Positions 53,018 through 62,403 of a stretch of 64,000 bases of DNA are shown piece after piece. This DNA is from Marinobacter sp. X15-166B. Its GTDB lineage: Bacteria > Pseudomonadota > Gammaproteobacteria > Pseudomonadales > Oleiphilaceae. The stretch is taken from the NCBI RefSeq assembly GCF_001752365.1, contig NZ_MEIY01000001.1:228087-292086 (forward strand), given 5' to 3'. The notes beneath the pieces are model-generated. The model saw only the letters and a list, made by a program, of their open reading frames with translations. It was not told the DNA's origin and did not search any database. Position 1 is the stretch's first letter. The number at the start of each line of letters is the position of its first letter. A program made the translations under genes and the position numbers.

Positions 53018-53761
53018 ATGCACGTGTCAACCCTTGCCAAAGGATGGGTTAACAGAGCCGGCCGGCCACTGACATTGTGTGTCGCCTGCCTCGCCCCCCG
53101 CTCACCCGGAGGGCTGTGCGCACCGTGCCGGGCGAGCTTGCCCCTGAACCGGCAAAGCTGCCGGCAATGCGCCCTGCCCCTGCCCACCGCCGCGGCGGAC
53201 CTGCGCTGCGGTGAATGCCTGCGCGACCCGCCCCACTTCCAGCGCGCCCTGGCCCCCTGGTGCTACCAGTTCCCTGTTGACCGGCTGATCAGCCATTACA
53301 AGTACCAGCGGCAATACGCCTGTGGGCGCCCGCTGATTGACGGCCTCGTCCAACACCTGCACGACCAGGGGTGCTTCACGCCGCCCCGGCGACCGGAGTT
53401 GATCATCCCCAGCCCCATGCATCCGGACAAACGCCGCCAACGGGGCTTCAACCAGGCGGAGGACATGGCCGAGCGGGTGTCGCGCTGCGCCGGCATCCCC
53501 TGGTCGGTGAACGTGTTGCAGCGCATCCGCCGGACCGCTCCCCAGTCGGGCCTCGATCGCCATCAGCGCCTGACCAATCTCAGCAACCTCTATCGGGTCA
53601 CCGGAGCGGTGCCGGCCCGGGTGGCGATCGTGGACGATGTGGTCACCACAGGCGCCACCGCCCGGGCCATGGCGAGCGCGCTGCGCCGCGCCGGAGCCAG
53701 GAACATCGAGATCTGGGCCCTGGCCCGGACGCCGGCCCCGGTGGCCCGCCCTCGGGACTGA
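53018..53761 (+). CDS. comF: ComF-family phosphoribosyltransferase-like protein
   Basis: About 247 residues; homologues act in DNA uptake (ComF/GntX), though the precise role is unknown. An N-terminal cysteine-rich zinc-binding region (CVACLAP, CAPC, CRQC, CGEC) is followed by a phosphoribosyltransferase fold with the PRPP motif VAIVDDVVTTGATARAM. The start MHVSTLAKG is preferred as AAAGAGA lies just before it; ATGs at 52994 and 53003 are also open. It is divergent from bioB, the gene order also known in Pseudomonas. Confidence 0.87.
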   Translation: MHVSTLAKGWVNRAGRPLTLCVACLAPRSPGGLCAPCRASLPLNRQSCRQCALPLPTAAADLRCGECLRDPPHFQRALAPWCYQFPVDRLISHYKYQRQYACGRPLIDGLVQHLHDQGCFTPPRRPELIIPSPMHPDKRRQRGFNQAEDMAERVSRCAGIPWSVNVLQRIRRTAPQSGLDRHQRLTNLSNLYRVTGAVPARVAIVDDVVTTGATARAMASALRRAGARNIEIWALARTPAPVARPRD

Positions 53762-53842
53762 TTTACCACACCCGCCGCGATTTCTGCGGTACGCCGGGAG
53801 GAAGAATGTACGCAATCCCTCCTCTGTGTCCGTTTAAACCGG

Positions 53843-53848
53843 TATAAT
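53843..53848 (+). promoter_or_regulatory. Consensus -10 box before the small membrane protein gene
   Basis: TATAAT, 39 bases upstream of the 53888 start. No -35 of good quality at 16-18 bases. Confidence 0.35.
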
Positions 53849-53887
53849 CGGGCCCATGATCTGCAAAGCACGGAGCTACTCGGCATA

Positions 53888-54310
53888 ATGACGGACAGAA
53901 TGCAGTTTTTAATTGTCATGGTGGTGGCTGCGATCTTCGTAGGCTGGATTGGTTGGCGGGGCTTTGAGGTGATATCTCTGAATCAGAAATTGCGTGACAA
54001 CGAGACCATCGCCAACTACCCGTACCAACACCGGGTGCTCCGGGTGGAAGGCCGCACCGCGGTGATGAGCGCCCTGCACTCATACCAGCGCTCGGCACGG
54101 GAGGCCCTCGCCACACTGCATCCGGAATTGCGACTGGCAAGTGATGGCGACCGTTCCTGGCAGCGTGCCGAGCGGGATCTCGCCCACGTGCAGGCATTGG
54201 CCGGCAGTATCATCTTGAGTTCACCTGGCATTTCCCGCATTCGCTGGGAACTGGACAGCAACTGGTATCACCTGACCGCGATGCAACACCAGCGGGCAGG
54301 TTCGCACTGA
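53888..54310 (+). CDS. Small membrane-anchored protein of unknown function
   Basis: 140 residues. One N-terminal hydrophobic helix (about 6-24, QFLIVMVVAAIFVGWIGWRG) is followed by a charged, probably helical region (SALHSYQRSAREALATLHPEL...WQRAERDLAHVQAL) and no cysteines. The likely topology is N-terminal anchor with the rest periplasmic. I do not recognise the family. It ends 9 bases before srkA and is probably co-transcribed with it. Confidence 0.75.
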   Translation: MTDRMQFLIVMVVAAIFVGWIGWRGFEVISLNQKLRDNETIANYPYQHRVLRVEGRTAVMSALHSYQRSAREALATLHPELRLASDGDRSWQRAERDLAHVQALAGSIILSSPGISRIRWELDSNWYHLTAMQHQRAGSH

Positions 54311-54319
54311 CAGGCCCCC

Positions 54320-55321
54320 ATGACCCACAGCACCACCCATCCTTACGATGCCCTCACCCCGGATAACATCCTGGACGCCATAGAAGCCGAGGGCTACGAC
54401 GTTAACGGGCGCCTGTTTGCGCTCAACAGTTACGAAAACCGGGTTTACCAGATCGGCCTTGAAGAACAACCACCGCTGATTGCCAAGTTTTACCGCCCCG
54501 ACCGCTGGTCGGAAGCGCAGATTCGCGAAGAGCACCGTTTTTCACTGGATCTGGTGGATGCGGGCATCCCGGTGGTCGCGCCCCAGCGCATGCCCTCGGG
54601 CGACACTCTGGGCCGGCATCATCACTTCCACTTTGCGCTGTTCGCGCAACGGGGCGGCCAGGCACCGGACACCAGCGTGCCCGACACCCTGTACCGCCTG
54701 GGGCAGTGGCTGGGGCAGTTGCACAATATCGGTGCGGTGGCGCCGTTTGCGCACCGGGAGACCCTCGACATACTCCCGGAATTGCACGAACACAATCGCT
54801 TTCTGACCGAAAACGGCTGGATTCCCGAAGACTTGCGTGCCGCGTGGGACAGTCTGATTCCGCACCTGCTGACGCACTGTGCCCGGCGGATTGAGGAAGC
54901 GGGTACCGTCAGCACCCTGCGCCTGCACGGCGACTGCCATGCCGGCAACATCCTGGTCCGCGACGAGCAGATGCTGTTTGTGGACCTGGACGACTGCCGC
55001 ACCGGCCCCGCGGTGCAGGACCTGTGGCTGCTGCTCAACGGCGACGAGCATGCCCAGGGCGGACAGTTCGCGGAACTGCTTGAAGGCTACGAGATGTTCC
55101 GCGAGTTCGACCGCCGGGAACGCTACCTGATCGAGCCCTTGCGGTGTCACCGGCAGCTGTATCATTGCGCCTGGCTGGCCCGACGCTGGGATGACCCGGC
55201 CTTTCCACGGTTTTTTCCCTGGTTTGGCCAGCCGCGCTTCTGGTCCGACCAGATTCTGGCGCTGCGGGAGCAACTGGCTGCCCTGCAGGCGCCCCCCATC
55301 ACCATTCCTGGTCAGTATTGA
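54320..55321 (+). CDS. srkA: Stress response serine/threonine kinase SrkA (YihE, RdoA)
   Basis: Protein kinase of the APH/ChoK fold; the E. coli homologue counters the MazEF death pathway and helps after envelope stress. It has 333 residues. The catalytic loop LHGDCHAGNILV and the metal-binding FVDLDDC are present, and SYENRVYQIGLEE is the family N-terminal motif. dsbA, which often follows in enterics, is absent here. Confidence 0.95.
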   Translation: MTHSTTHPYDALTPDNILDAIEAEGYDVNGRLFALNSYENRVYQIGLEEQPPLIAKFYRPDRWSEAQIREEHRFSLDLVDAGIPVVAPQRMPSGDTLGRHHHFHFALFAQRGGQAPDTSVPDTLYRLGQWLGQLHNIGAVAPFAHRETLDILPELHEHNRFLTENGWIPEDLRAAWDSLIPHLLTHCARRIEEAGTVSTLRLHGDCHAGNILVRDEQMLFVDLDDCRTGPAVQDLWLLLNGDEHAQGGQFAELLEGYEMFREFDRRERYLIEPLRCHRQLYHCAWLARRWDDPAFPRFFPWFGQPRFWSDQILALREQLAALQAPPITIPGQY

Positions 55322-55361
55322 TCGGGACAACCACAATTGAACCATTTCAGGAGTTGCTGTT

Positions 55362-55727
55362 ATGAGCCAGAGCGAAGCCAGGTATTCAGTTCGTGCCCTC
55401 ATACTGACCGGGCTGGTCACCCTGGTGGGCACAGTGCTGGCACTGGAAAGCGCGGGCCGCATTATCCACACTGAGGATAAATCGGCGGTGCCCATCGGCG
55501 AGTTCAGGGCCATCCACCTGTCCCCGGATGAACCCTTCCGCATGTCGCGGAAATTTTCCGAATTACACGCCGTGTGCGAACAGGGTTACCTGGCGATCGC
55601 CTCGGATGTGGATCCGGCGTTTCGCGGTGTGATGGTGGACTACAAGAACCGCGGGGTGCGCTGCGGCGACATCCACACCTTTGTCGACGATCCGGCCGCC
55701 AACGACACCAGCAACCCGACCGACTGA
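55362..55727 (+). CDS. Small membrane protein of unknown function
   Basis: 121 residues with one hydrophobic helix (about 12-28, ALILTGLVTLVGTVLAL). The rest is hydrophilic, with two cysteines (about 72 and 101) that could form a disulfide if periplasmic. An AGGAG RBS is close to the ATG. No family recognised. It lies between srkA and cmoA; codon usage looks like its neighbours. Confidence 0.7.
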   Translation: MSQSEARYSVRALILTGLVTLVGTVLALESAGRIIHTEDKSAVPIGEFRAIHLSPDEPFRMSRKFSELHAVCEQGYLAIASDVDPAFRGVMVDYKNRGVRCGDIHTFVDDPAANDTSNPTD

Positions 55728-55748
55728 AGCCCTCGCGGAGACGCTCTT

Positions 55749-56501
55749 ATGCCCGACCCGAAACACCCGCAACATCAGACCGACACCCTGTTTGCCGAAC
55801 AGCGTGCGCACACCGATTTTCGCTTTGACGCCGCCGTGGCCCGGGTGTTCCCGGACATGATCCGCCGCTCGGTGCCGGGCTACACCACCATCATTCCGAT
55901 GATTGAGGTCATCACCAGTCAGTACGTGCAGCCGGGCAGCCACTGTTACGACCTGGGCTGCTCGCTGGGCGCCTCGACCCTGGCCATGCGCCACGGCATT
56001 CCCTTCGAGGACTGCACCCTGGTCGGCGTGGATAATTCCGCCGCCATGCTGGAGCGGTGTGAGCACTTCATCGCACTGGATGATCACCCGCTGCCGGTCA
56101 CCTTGCGGTGCGAGGACATCCTCACCACCGAACTTCAGGATGCGTCGGTGACCACGCTGAATTTCACCCTGCAGTTTGTGGCGCCGGAGGCCCGGGCCGG
56201 ACTGCTGGCACGGATCGCCGCCGCGACACGCCCGGGCGGCGTGGTCATTCTGTCGGAAAAAATCCGCTTTGATTCTGAATCGGAGCAGGACGCCCAGACC
56301 CGGCTGCACCATGAATTCAAGCGCGCCAATGGCTACTCCGATCTGGAAGTCAGCCAGAAGCGCGCCTCGCTGGAACGGGTGATGCTCCCGGAAACGCTGG
56401 AGGTCAACCGTCAGCGCCTGCTGGATGCCGGTTTTGCCGAGGTGTTGCTGTGGTACCAGTGCTTCAATTTTGTGTCCATGCTTGCCATCAAACCCCAGTA
56501 A
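55749..56501 (+). CDS. cmoA: Carboxy-S-adenosyl-L-methionine synthase CmoA
   Basis: Makes carboxy-SAM from SAM and prephenate, the donor for wobble uridine-34 modification. It has 250 residues. YDLGCSLGASTLAM is the SAM-binding motif; FDAAVARVFPDMIRRSVPGY and HHEFKRANGYSDLEVSQKR are family markers. cmoB follows, 16 bases on. Confidence 0.97.
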   Translation: MPDPKHPQHQTDTLFAEQRAHTDFRFDAAVARVFPDMIRRSVPGYTTIIPMIEVITSQYVQPGSHCYDLGCSLGASTLAMRHGIPFEDCTLVGVDNSAAMLERCEHFIALDDHPLPVTLRCEDILTTELQDASVTTLNFTLQFVAPEARAGLLARIAAATRPGGVVILSEKIRFDSESEQDAQTRLHHEFKRANGYSDLEVSQKRASLERVMLPETLEVNRQRLLDAGFAEVLLWYQCFNFVSMLAIKPQ

Positions 56502-56517
56502 CCCTCCGGAGAAGACC

Positions 56518-57507
56518 GTGCCCGCGTTCGACTGGCAAGCCTGCTACCACGACCTGTTTGCACAACTCGAGGCGGACCGTCAGGACGCCTGGAAAAACAC
56601 CCTGGCGCATCAGCTGCGGCGGCGCTTCGACGAACAGCCCCACGGTGACCTTGAGCGCTGGCTGGGAGCGCTGAACGCCCTGCCGGCCATTACAGCGGTC
56701 ACCGCCCACCTGGACCGCGCCACGGTCACCCTGGACGCGGCTCAGGTCAGCGAGGCGGATCAGGCGCGGGTCGAACCGGCCCTGCGGGGCTTGATGCCGT
56801 GGCGCAAAGGCCCGTTCAACTTTTTTGGCACCCACATTGATACGGAATGGCGCTCGGACTGGAAGTGGGACCGGGTTGCCCCGCACCTGGCAGAACTGCA
56901 CGGCCGCCGGATTCTGGACGTCGGCTGCGGTTCGGGCTATCACTGCTGGCGCATGTTCGCAGAAGGTGCCCGCCAGGTGATTGGCATCGATCCGGGGCTG
57001 CTGTTTCTGTTCCAGTTTCTGGCGGTGAAACGCTACCTCGGCGCTGTGCCTGTGGATCTGCTGCCGGTCCGCATGGAAGATTTACCCCCGAATCTGCGCT
57101 ATTTCGACACCACCTTTTCCATGGGCGTGCTCTATCACCGGCGTTCGCCGCTGGACCACCTGCTGGAGCTGAAAGACACCCTGCGTCCCGGCGGTGAGCT
57201 GGTGCTGGAGACGCTGGTGGTGGACGGCCCGGAAGGTCACAGTCTGATGCCCGCAGACCGTTACGCGCAAATGCGCAACGTCTGGTTCCTGCCCAGCTGC
57301 GCCACCCTGCTGCGCTGGCTGGACCGGTGCGGCTACCGCCATGCCCGGGTGGTGGATGTGTCCACCACCACCACGGCGGAGCAACGCAGCACCGACTGGA
57401 TGCGCTTTCAATCGTTGCGCGACTTCCTTGACCCCCAGGACCCGTCCCGCACAGTTGAAGGTTACCCGGGCCCCAAACGGGCCACGATCATTGCCGAAAA
57501 ACCCTGA
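56518..57507 (+). CDS. cmoB: tRNA U34 carboxymethyltransferase CmoB
   Basis: Transfers the carboxymethyl group from carboxy-SAM to 5-hydroxyuridine-34, forming cmo5U in tRNAs. It has 329 residues starting at GTG (VPAFDWQACYHDLF), with CGGAGAAG 5 bases before; the longer open frame upstream lies inside cmoA. WRSDWKWDRV and ILDVGCGSGYHCWRM are typical. It ends the srkA-cmoAB run and is followed by a terminator shared with purA. Confidence 0.97.
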   Translation: MPAFDWQACYHDLFAQLEADRQDAWKNTLAHQLRRRFDEQPHGDLERWLGALNALPAITAVTAHLDRATVTLDAAQVSEADQARVEPALRGLMPWRKGPFNFFGTHIDTEWRSDWKWDRVAPHLAELHGRRILDVGCGSGYHCWRMFAEGARQVIGIDPGLLFLFQFLAVKRYLGAVPVDLLPVRMEDLPPNLRYFDTTFSMGVLYHRRSPLDHLLELKDTLRPGGELVLETLVVDGPEGHSLMPADRYAQMRNVWFLPSCATLLRWLDRCGYRHARVVDVSTTTTAEQRSTDWMRFQSLRDFLDPQDPSRTVEGYPGPKRATIIAEKP

Positions 57508-57536
57508 CGCGGCAAACGCGCGAAGCCCGGACTCAT

Positions 57537-57567
57537 AAAAAAAAGGCCCGCTATGCGGGCCTTTTTT
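57537..57567. terminator. Bidirectional terminator between cmoB and purA
   Basis: GGCCCGC and GCGGGCC form a 7-bp GC stem with a 3-base TAT loop, flanked by eight A on the left and six T on the right. It therefore works in both directions for the convergent cmoB and purA genes. Confidence 0.92.
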
Positions 57568-57588
57568 CAACGACTTGCACTGACTGGC

Positions 57589-58899
<1,311 letters not shown>

Positions 58900-58947
58900 T
58901 CAGTGTGCCGCAGCGTCTGCCGCGACCGCAGTAACGTATGTCGGAGT

Positions 58948-60129
58948 TTACTTGATTGACTCGACAACCCATTGATCATTGCGCCTGACCAGAACCCGGT
59001 CACATCCCCGTGCCGCGGGATCGGCTTGTTTCTCTTCCGGGAGCGCCTGAACGACCACGTTGGTCCTTCGCAACTCCGCCACCTTGCGGGCGAGCCCGGC
59101 ATCCTCGTCCAGGGGTGCCCAGATGGCCCCCCGGGTTTCCATAACCCGCTCGCCCAGTGCCACCAGCGCACGCACATCCAGGCTGAACCCCGTGGCCGGG
59201 CGGGCGCGGCCGAAATCGCTGCCGATGGAATCGTACCGCCCCCCTTTGGCAACGGCTTCACCGTGGCCCGGGACATAGGCTCCGAACACCAAACCGGTAT
59301 GGTAGTTATAGCCCCGCAACTCGCAAAAATCGAAGCCGATACTGACGTCCGGAAACACCTGCGCCAGCTGCGCCACCAGACGCTCAAGCTGAGCCAGCGC
59401 GTTGTTGACCGGACCCGAGGCGTTGCGCAGCACCTGCCGCGCTTGCTCCAGTGCTTCACGCCCGCCACTGATGGCCGCCAACTCCCTGAGCAGGGCACCG
59501 GGGGTACCTGTTTCATGCTGACCGAGCAAGGCGTTCAGCTCCGGCAACGACTTGCGCCGCATGGCATCGAAAATCGCGGCTTCGGTGTCGGCGGTAAAGG
59601 CCGCTTCGGCGATCAGGGATTGATAGATCGCCACATGGGCCACGTCCAGATGGATCTGGGACAGCCCGGCAACCTGCAAGGACTCCAGCATCAGACTGAT
59701 CACTTCCAGATCTGCGGCTTCGGAGGCGCTGCCAAACAGCTCGCAGCCCGCCTGTATGGGGGTGCGCCCGGTCAGCATATGGCGGGGACGGGTGTGCAGC
59801 ACGTGGCCGGCGTAACACAACCGGGTCACCCCATCCTGCCGTAAGGTGTGTGCGTCTATGCGCGCCGCCTGGGGCGTCATATCGGCGCGCACACCCATCA
59901 TGCGGCCGTTGAGCTGATCGGTCAGCTTGAAGGTCTGCAATTCGAGGTCGTGGCCGGTGCCGGTAAACAGCGAATCCAGGTACTCAATCAGCGGTGGAAT
60001 CACCAGCTGATAGCCCCAGCGCTGGCAAGTGTCCATTATGTCCCGGCGCAGGGATTCAATCCGTCCTGCCAGAGGCGGCAGAATGTCTTCTACCCCGTCC
60101 GGCAGCAACCAGCGATCAGATGCAGTCAT
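58948..60129 (-). CDS. hisZ: ATP phosphoribosyltransferase regulatory subunit HisZ
   Basis: HisRS-like paralogue without aminoacylation activity; it complexes with short HisG to make and regulate the first enzyme of histidine synthesis. It has 393 residues from MTASDRWLLPDGVEDILPP; the upstream in-frame extension runs through the intergenic region and is rejected. RIESLRRDIMDTCQRWGYQLVIPPLIEYLDSLFTG and the motif-2-like MTPQAARIDA match HisZ. Its partner hisG lies at 2588-3232. Confidence 0.96.
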   Translation of the reverse strand: MTASDRWLLPDGVEDILPPLAGRIESLRRDIMDTCQRWGYQLVIPPLIEYLDSLFTGTGHDLELQTFKLTDQLNGRMMGVRADMTPQAARIDAHTLRQDGVTRLCYAGHVLHTRPRHMLTGRTPIQAGCELFGSASEAADLEVISLMLESLQVAGLSQIHLDVAHVAIYQSLIAEAAFTADTEAAIFDAMRRKSLPELNALLGQHETGTPGALLRELAAISGGREALEQARQVLRNASGPVNNALAQLERLVAQLAQVFPDVSIGFDFCELRGYNYHTGLVFGAYVPGHGEAVAKGGRYDSIGSDFGRARPATGFSLDVRALVALGERVMETRGAIWAPLDEDAGLARKVAELRRTNVVVQALPEEKQADPAARGCDRVLVRRNDQWVVESIK

Positions 60130-60194
60130 GTATAGCGTCAACCCATAGAGAAAAACGGACCCAAAACGACCGGATTTTACACTGTTAGCGGCCA

Positions 60195-60236
60195 CAAAAA
60201 AACCGGAATACCTGGGCAGGCCCAAATATTCCGGTT
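60195..60236 (-). terminator. Intrinsic terminator between hflC and hisZ
   Basis: AACCGGAATA and TATTCCGGTT pair over 10 bp, with an inner TGGGC/GCCCA stem; on the minus strand seven T follow (A-run 60196-60202). It separates hfq-hflXKC from hisZ-purA. The 126-base gap contains no room for the DUF2065 (YjeT) gene that often lies here. Confidence 0.88.
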
Positions 60237-60255
60237 TCCGGAAGCGGCAATCAGA

Positions 60256-61131
60256 TTATTTGCCGCCCAGAGGATCCTTGAGGTATCTCAGGAAATCACT
60301 GTCCGCATCGATGACCATCAGGTCATTCCGGCCGGTAAAGGTTTTCTGATAGGCCTCCAGGCTGCGGTACAGACTGTAAAAGTCTTCGTTGGAGCTGTAG
60401 GCATCGGCGTAAATCCTGGCCGCCTGACCGTCACCCTCACCGCGCAGCTGCTCGGCTTTTGCAAAGGCTTCTGCTTCCACCACAATCCGCTGGCGGTCGG
60501 CATCGGCGCGAATCCCCTCGGCCAGCTCACGGCCCCGTGAACGGAACTCCTGAGCCAGCTTCTGGCGCTCGGTGGCCATCCGGCGGTAGACGCTGTCACT
60601 GACCTGACTGGGCAGTTCAATCGCCTTCACCCGCACATCCAGCACCACAATGCCGAACTCGTCCACCGAGGTTTCGTTGACCCGGTCACGGAGGGTGTGC
60701 ATCAGCTCATCACGCTGACCAGACACCACTTCGTGCATGGTGCGCACCCCGAATTCGTCCCGCAGGCCATTGTCTACCCGCGAGGACAGCAGCGACCGCG
60801 CACGGAACTCGTCGCCACCGGTGGCCCGGTAAAACTCGTCCACGTTGCGGATCTGCCAGGCGATGTAAGAATCCACTTGCAGGGGTTTCTTTTCCACGGT
60901 CAGGTACTGCCGGGACGGGATTTCCGTGGTCAGGACCCGCACGTCGAACTGACGCACCTGATCGATCACCGGCACCTTGAAATGCAGACCGGCCTTGATG
61001 TCGGTCTCCACCAGTTCCCCAAAACGCAGCAACACGCCGCGATGGGTTTCCGGAATGATATAAACGCTCGACAGCACCAGCAGGACAACTATAAGGGTTC
61101 CTGCAAGACCCACTACACCTTTAGGTCCCAT
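60256..61131 (-). CDS. hflC: FtsH protease modulator HflC
   Basis: SPFH-family membrane protein that forms the HflKC cage around FtsH. It has 291 residues with an N-terminal membrane anchor (VGLAGTLIVVLLVLSSVYII, about 5-24) and the SPFH domain with RGVLLRFGELVE, AWQIRNVDEFYRATGG and the coiled-coil FRSRGRELAEGIRADADRQRIVVEAEAFAKAEQLRGEGDGQAARIYADAY. It follows hflK by 2 bases. Confidence 0.96.
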   Translation of the reverse strand: MGPKGVVGLAGTLIVVLLVLSSVYIIPETHRGVLLRFGELVETDIKAGLHFKVPVIDQVRQFDVRVLTTEIPSRQYLTVEKKPLQVDSYIAWQIRNVDEFYRATGGDEFRARSLLSSRVDNGLRDEFGVRTMHEVVSGQRDELMHTLRDRVNETSVDEFGIVVLDVRVKAIELPSQVSDSVYRRMATERQKLAQEFRSRGRELAEGIRADADRQRIVVEAEAFAKAEQLRGEGDGQAARIYADAYSSNEDFYSLYRSLEAYQKTFTGRNDLMVIDADSDFLRYLKDPLGGK

Positions 61132-61133
61132 GA

Positions 61134-62324
61134 TTATCTCCCTCTCCGCACGTTGCTGCCTTGTCTGCTCTGGATCTCCCGGATCACGCGATCGGCCAGC
61201 GTCTGGATATCGCTGTCATCCTGAAGCCCGCTGCCACCGCTCGGAGATGAGCCGGAAAGCGCTCCGCCACTTCTGTTGACCAACTGATCCAGCGGCAGAT
61301 ACATCATGTTGTTACCGCCTTTGGTATCGACCAGAATCTTGTTGGTGGCCGACAGCACGGTTTCCATCGCTTGCAGATACATGCGCTCGCGGGTGACCGC
61401 CGGGGCACGCTTGTACACCTCCAGCATGGCCAGGAACCGGGAGGTTTCACCGTTGGCACGCTCAATGACCTGCTGCTTGTAGGCCATGGCTTCTTCCAGC
61501 ATCCGCTGGGCGCGACCACGGGCTTCCGGAACCACCTTGTTGCGATAGGTTTCGGCTTCTTCCTTCAGGCGCTGCTCGTCCTCACGGGCTCGCTGCACTT
61601 CACGGAAGGCTTCCTGCACCGACTCGGGGGGCTGGGTACTTTCAACGTTGACCCGCACCACTTCCAGACCGGTACCGTACTCATCCAGGAACAGCTGCAG
61701 ACGCTGCTCGACCCGCACGGCGAGTTCCGCCCGGCCTTCGGTCAGCACCTCATCGAGCAGCGAACTGCCCACCTCATGGCGCAACGCACTGTCGGTCGCA
61801 AACGCCAGCGCCTGGTTGGAGTCACGAACGTTAAGCACGTAATCCCGGGCACTGGACACCCGGTACTGCACCTGCAGATCAACACTGACCAGGTTTTCAT
61901 CCTGAGTGAGCATCTGCCCGCGGGACTCGGCATTCCGGACACTGGTCACCCGCACCTTGGTGACATCATCGATCAGGGGCACTTTGAAGCGCAGACCGGG
62001 ATTTTCCGTTTTGCTGTACTCCCCGAAGCGCAACACTACGCCCCGCTCCTGTTCGTCAATGGTATAGAAAGACTGGAAGATGACGTAGCCGACGAACACT
62101 ATGGCCGCCAGTGCCAACACCGCACCGAAACCGGCTGCATTGCTGCCACCGCCGCCCGAACCGGACTTCTTGCCTTTGCCGCCCATCAGCTTGTTCAGGC
62201 GCTCCAACCCCTTTTTCAGGGCCTCGTCCAGGTCTGGCGGTCCTTGATCCCTGCCGCCACGACCACCACCGGTACCCCAAGGGTCATTATCGTTGCGATT
62301 CCCACCCGGTTCATTCCAGGCCAT
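61134..62324 (-). CDS. hflK: FtsH protease modulator HflK
   Basis: Partner of HflC, 396 residues. A Gly/Asn-rich cytoplasmic N-terminus (MAWNEPGGNRNDNDPWGTGG) is followed by a membrane helix (about 65-85, AAGFGAVLALAAIVFVGYVIF) and the SPFH domain (RGVVLRFGEYSKTENPGL). The start MAWNEPGG has a GGAG RBS; twelve upstream codons are not family-like. It lies between hflX and hflC. Confidence 0.96.
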   Translation of the reverse strand: MAWNEPGGNRNDNDPWGTGGGRGGRDQGPPDLDEALKKGLERLNKLMGGKGKKSGSGGGGSNAAGFGAVLALAAIVFVGYVIFQSFYTIDEQERGVVLRFGEYSKTENPGLRFKVPLIDDVTKVRVTSVRNAESRGQMLTQDENLVSVDLQVQYRVSSARDYVLNVRDSNQALAFATDSALRHEVGSSLLDEVLTEGRAELAVRVEQRLQLFLDEYGTGLEVVRVNVESTQPPESVQEAFREVQRAREDEQRLKEEAETYRNKVVPEARGRAQRMLEEAMAYKQQVIERANGETSRFLAMLEVYKRAPAVTRERMYLQAMETVLSATNKILVDTKGGNNMMYLPLDQLVNRSGGALSGSSPSGGSGLQDDSDIQTLADRVIREIQSRQGSNVRRGR

Positions 62325-62403
62325 AGTAATCTCCGTTCCAAAGCAATCGAATGGCTGCAAATACTAGGGATTTATAACCGTTCCGGCAATAGCGATTGCG
62401 CTA

